Positions 61,450 to 64,000 of a stretch of 64,000 nt of DNA are shown one piece after another; the stretch's first letter is position 1, and every line of letters begins with the position of its first letter. Source of the stretch: UMGS172 sp045587185 (GTDB lineage Bacteria; Bacillota; Clostridia; Oscillospirales; Acutalibacteraceae); NCBI GenBank assembly GCA_045587185.1, contig JAZNBS010000005.1, forward strand, positions 1 to 64,000, in the 5' to 3' direction. Position numbers and translations under genes: made by a program. Below the pieces are notes generated by a model. That model searched no databases, was not told the origin of the DNA, and saw nothing but the letters and a program-made list of their open reading frames with translations.

Positions 61450-63900
61450 ATGGCTAACAAGAAAAACACAAAAACAAAAAGCAGCGGAAAAGCCGCGCAG
61501 AATTCCGAAACCAAGCATGAGTCTTCGGGTGCCAAAAAACAGGTTGCATCGGTTCTTATGTTTATGTCGGCGGTTCTTCTGTTTCTCGCCGCAATAATTC
61601 CCGGTGAGGGCGGATGGATGGCAATGCATAACTTTGTGTTGGGGTTATTCGGTTTCTTTGGGTATCTTGCGCCTGTTCTGCTTGCTGTAGCCGCCGTATA
61701 TCTCGCTTTGGACAAACTTCACGGAAAAGTCTTGGTACGAATTATTGAAATCTCGGTGCTTGTGCTTTTGATATCGTCTTTTGTACATATTATTTTAATT
61801 GCACCCGATGTCAAATCCTATACCGAAGGTTTTGCGGTTGCCTGGGCCAAAACGCATTCGTCCACAGGTATTTTCGGTGCTTTGCTCGGTTATCCGATGT
61901 TTGCTTTGTTCGGTTCACCGGGCGCGTGGATAGTTTGCCTCATTTTGATGATAACAACACTTATGCTTATCACAGGAACAACGCTTATTTCTTTGTTTAA
62001 AGCAATGAGTAAACCTGTCAAAAAAATCGAACAGGTTGCCGAAGACGCATTTGAACACCGTGCTGAACGCAAAAAGGGAAAGACAAATATTGATATTCCT
62101 CTTGACGGCGAAGAGCCAGTGGTTGAAGAAGAGGAAGAAAAAAGCATTGAACAACAGCAGGAGGAGGTTGTTAAGAAGTACCGCGACCTTGATAACGATG
62201 ACGGTAGTATTGATATTCGTTCAAGTTCAGATACAAAGCCTCACAAACCTGTTGTGACAGCAAAACCCGATGTTACTTCACCCGATGTGGGTGTGTCTGA
62301 TAGTGATAACAAAGGTAATCTTTCTGATGTTATCAACAAGGTTAATTCTGATGCAGAAGCCAAGTCTAAAAGTGTTGGATTTGAAGTTCCTGAGGGCAGT
62401 GCCATAACCTTTGACACCGGTAGCAATGAGTATAAATATCCGCCGGTTTCTTTGCTTTCAGAGCCCTCTCCCGAAAGTACAAAGAGCATCACTGCGGAAC
62501 TTGAGTCGACCGCAACATTGCTTGTCGATACATTGAGGAGTTTTGGTGTTGAGTCTAGAATTATCAACATCAGTCGTGGTCCTTCGGTCACACGGTATGA
62601 ACTTCAGCCTGCCGCAGGTGTTAAAATCAGTAAGATTACCAATCTTGCTGACGATATCGCTTTGAATCTTGCAACTGCGGGCGTACGTATTGAAGCGCCT
62701 ATTCCCAACAAACCCGCCGTTGGTATTGAGGTTCCTAACAAGAACACAAGTATAGTAAAAATCAGAGAAATTATTGACTCTCAAGTTTTCTCAGGCTCAA
62801 AATCTAAACTTTCGGTTGCCTTGGGTAAAGATATTTCGGGTGAACAGAGGGTTGCAGATATTGCAAAGATGCCTCACGGACTTATTGCAGGTGCTACAGG
62901 TTCGGGTAAATCGGTATGCATTAACTCAATTATTATGAGTATTTTATTTAAGGCGACACCTGATGAGGTTAAACTTTTGCTCATCGACCCCAAGGTTGTT
63001 GAATTGGGAATTTATAACGGTATTCCTCATCTTATAGTCCCTGTTGTTACCGACCCAAGAAAGGCCGCAGGTGCACTTGGATGGGCTGTTGTTGAGATGG
63101 AAAAGAGATACAAACTCTTCGCTGAAAACGATGTGCGTAATATTGCAGGATTTAATGAACTTGCCGAAAAGCGCGACGATTTAATGAAGATGCCTCAGGT
63201 TGTAATTATAATCGACGAGTTGGCCGACCTTATGATGACCGCACCCGGTGAGGTTGAGGATTCTATCTGCCGTCTGGCTCAAAAGGCCCGTGCAGCAGGT
63301 ATGCATCTTATCGTTGCAACGCAACGCCCGTCGGTTGATGTAGTTACAGGTCTTATCAAGGCAAATATTCCTACACGTGTTGCTTTTGCGGTTTCCTCAC
63401 AGGTTGATAGCCGTACTATTATTGACGTTGGCGGCGCCGAAAAACTGATGGGTAAGGGTGATATGTTGTTCTTCCCGACAGGCGCTATCAAACCTGAACG
63501 TATTCAAGGTTGCTTTGTCAGTGACTCTGAGGTTGAAAAGGTCGTTGCGTTCCTCAAGAGCGACCACAAAAACGAGTATGACGAGGATGTCATTAACGAA
63601 ATTGAGCGTCAGGCCGCCAAGGAAAAGGCATCCAAGAGTGGCTTGCCAGAGGACAAGGTTGATGATGACGGTGACCCGATGCTTGACGATGCTATTGAGT
63701 GTGTTGTTGAAGTGGGACAGGCTTCAACCTCTCTTTTGCAGAGACGTTTGCGTTTGGGCTACGCCCGTGCCGCACGTATCATTGATATGATGGAGGAAAG
63801 GGGAGTCGTTGGACCCTACGAAGGCTCCAAACCCCGTCAGGTACTTATTACAAAAGAACAGTTGTTAGAGAGAAAAGCAGGTAGTTCAGACAATGAATAA
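61450..63900 (+). CDS. spoIIIE: FtsK/SpoIIIE DNA translocase
   Basis: 816 residues. Four N-terminal transmembrane helices (about 30-180), an acidic Glu/Asp/Gln linker (190-320), then the motor: alpha/beta domain, Walker A GATGSGKSVCIN (481 on) and Walker B VVIIIDELADLMM, TQRPSVDVVTG, and a C-terminal winged-helix gamma domain (about 745-810, VGQASTSLLQRRLRLGYARA) that reads orientation sequences. Pumps chromosome into the forespore and clears DNA from closing septa. ATG 61450 follows AAGGAG; the longer frame from 61393 overlaps tepA without a ribosome binding site. Confidence 0.96.
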   Translation: MANKKNTKTKSSGKAAQNSETKHESSGAKKQVASVLMFMSAVLLFLAAIIPGEGGWMAMHNFVLGLFGFFGYLAPVLLAVAAVYLALDKLHGKVLVRIIEISVLVLLISSFVHIILIAPDVKSYTEGFAVAWAKTHSSTGIFGALLGYPMFALFGSPGAWIVCLILMITTLMLITGTTLISLFKAMSKPVKKIEQVAEDAFEHRAERKKGKTNIDIPLDGEEPVVEEEEEKSIEQQQEEVVKKYRDLDNDDGSIDIRSSSDTKPHKPVVTAKPDVTSPDVGVSDSDNKGNLSDVINKVNSDAEAKSKSVGFEVPEGSAITFDTGSNEYKYPPVSLLSEPSPESTKSITAELESTATLLVDTLRSFGVESRIINISRGPSVTRYELQPAAGVKISKITNLADDIALNLATAGVRIEAPIPNKPAVGIEVPNKNTSIVKIREIIDSQVFSGSKSKLSVALGKDISGEQRVADIAKMPHGLIAGATGSGKSVCINSIIMSILFKATPDEVKLLLIDPKVVELGIYNGIPHLIVPVVTDPRKAAGALGWAVVEMEKRYKLFAENDVRNIAGFNELAEKRDDLMKMPQVVIIIDELADLMMTAPGEVEDSICRLAQKARAAGMHLIVATQRPSVDVVTGLIKANIPTRVAFAVSSQVDSRTIIDVGGAEKLMGKGDMLFFPTGAIKPERIQGCFVSDSEVEKVVAFLKSDHKNEYDEDVINEIERQAAKEKASKSGLPEDKVDDDGDPMLDDAIECVVEVGQASTSLLQRRLRLGYARAARIIDMMEERGVVGPYEGSKPRQVLITKEQLLERKAGSSDNE

Positions 63901-64000
63901 CGGTTTTCTTCCTGTATCAAAAAAGGATATGACTGACCGAGGATGGGATGAGGTCGATTTTTGTATCGTCACAGGTGACGCATATGTTGACCATCCATCC
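63893..64000 (+). CDS. YgiQ-family radical SAM protein, N-terminus (cut by window)
   Basis: Only the first 36 codons are present. The sequence FLPVSKKDMTDRGWDEVDF followed by VTGDAYVDHPS matches the start of the YgiQ (UPF0313) radical SAM family, in which this segment precedes the iron-sulfur site. ATG 63893 overlaps the spoIIIE stop by 8 bases. The family's reaction is not established. The frame is open to the window's end. Confidence 0.85.
   Translation, partial: MNNGFLPVSKKDMTDRGWDEVDFCIVTGDAYVDHPS

Noticed and set aside
1..64000. CRISPR arrays, tRNA/rRNA genes, insertion sequences, prophage or anti-phage systems
   Set aside because: I looked for spaced direct repeats, transposase or integrase motifs and tRNA-like cloverleaf ends and saw none; AddAB and SpoIIIE are housekeeping.

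Overview
The window looks like a chromosomal segment from a spore-forming, anaerobic Clostridia bacterium, most like an uncultured Oscillospirales/Ruminococcaceae lineage of gut or rumen. The evidence is gene content: Spo0A, SpoVM, a SipL-like SPOCS/LysM protein, a BofA-like protein and SpoIIIE (spore formation); CtsR-McsA-McsB-ClpC, AddAB, RemA and PrpC-PrkC (Firmicutes housekeeping); and a dockerin-bearing GH16 enzyme (plant or algal glucan breakdown). Taxonomy is an inference. I found no tRNA, rRNA, CRISPR array, insertion sequence or prophage.

Layout. 1-9.8 kb: MntP and a histidine phosphatase (minus), spo0A (plus), a large secreted dockerin-GH16 protein (plus), then a minus operon of a membrane protein, the NAD(P)H-hydrate repair enzyme Nnr and a lipoprotein, followed by an RpiR-type regulator. 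9.9-19.5 kb: a nine-gene plus-strand catabolic cluster divergent from that regulator: GlcD-like FAD dehydrogenase, Fe-S partner, class II aldolase, PfkB kinase, IolB-like isomerase, mutarotase, DUF4867-like protein, FGGY kinase and a single-chain EtfB-EtfA fusion. This is the best candidate for an undescribed system: it joins the lower half of the inositol route (IolB, IolC-like, IolJ-like) to an Etf-linked dehydrogenase, without IolG, IolE, IolD or a transporter.

19.6-34.2 kb: the conserved Firmicutes block yicC-remA-gmk-rpoZ-priA-def-fmt-rsmB-rlmN-prpC-prkC-rsgA-thiN-spoVM, lacking coaBC and rpe, and containing two very short genes, a 48-residue membrane peptide and spoVM itself (30 codons, TTG start). 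A SipL-like gene follows, so two likely parts of the spore-coat basement layer are neighbours.

34.3-47.9 kb: aquaporin (minus), two zinc-ribbon membrane-anchored proteins preceded by a zinc-ribbon relic, asnS, a bofA-like gene, addB-addA, a YbaK-type deacylase and a HAD phosphatase. 47.9-55.3 kb: a small carbohydrate region with an EamA transporter, a cytosolic GH5, an AraC regulator, a GH2 beta-galactosidase, alanine racemase and a 38-residue cysteine-rich peptide. 55.4-64 kb: the ctsR-mcsA-mcsB-clpC heat-shock operon with a canonical CtsR operator on its promoter, an unknown protein whose ribosome binding site lies inside a 15-bp hairpin, a TepA-type ClpP-like protein, spoIIIE/ftsK and the start of a YgiQ-type radical SAM gene.

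Promoters reported are matches by eye to TTGACA-17-TATAAT-like patterns. Start codons were moved from the longest open frame where a ribosome binding site clearly favoured an internal start. Family names come from recognising motifs; no database search was run.
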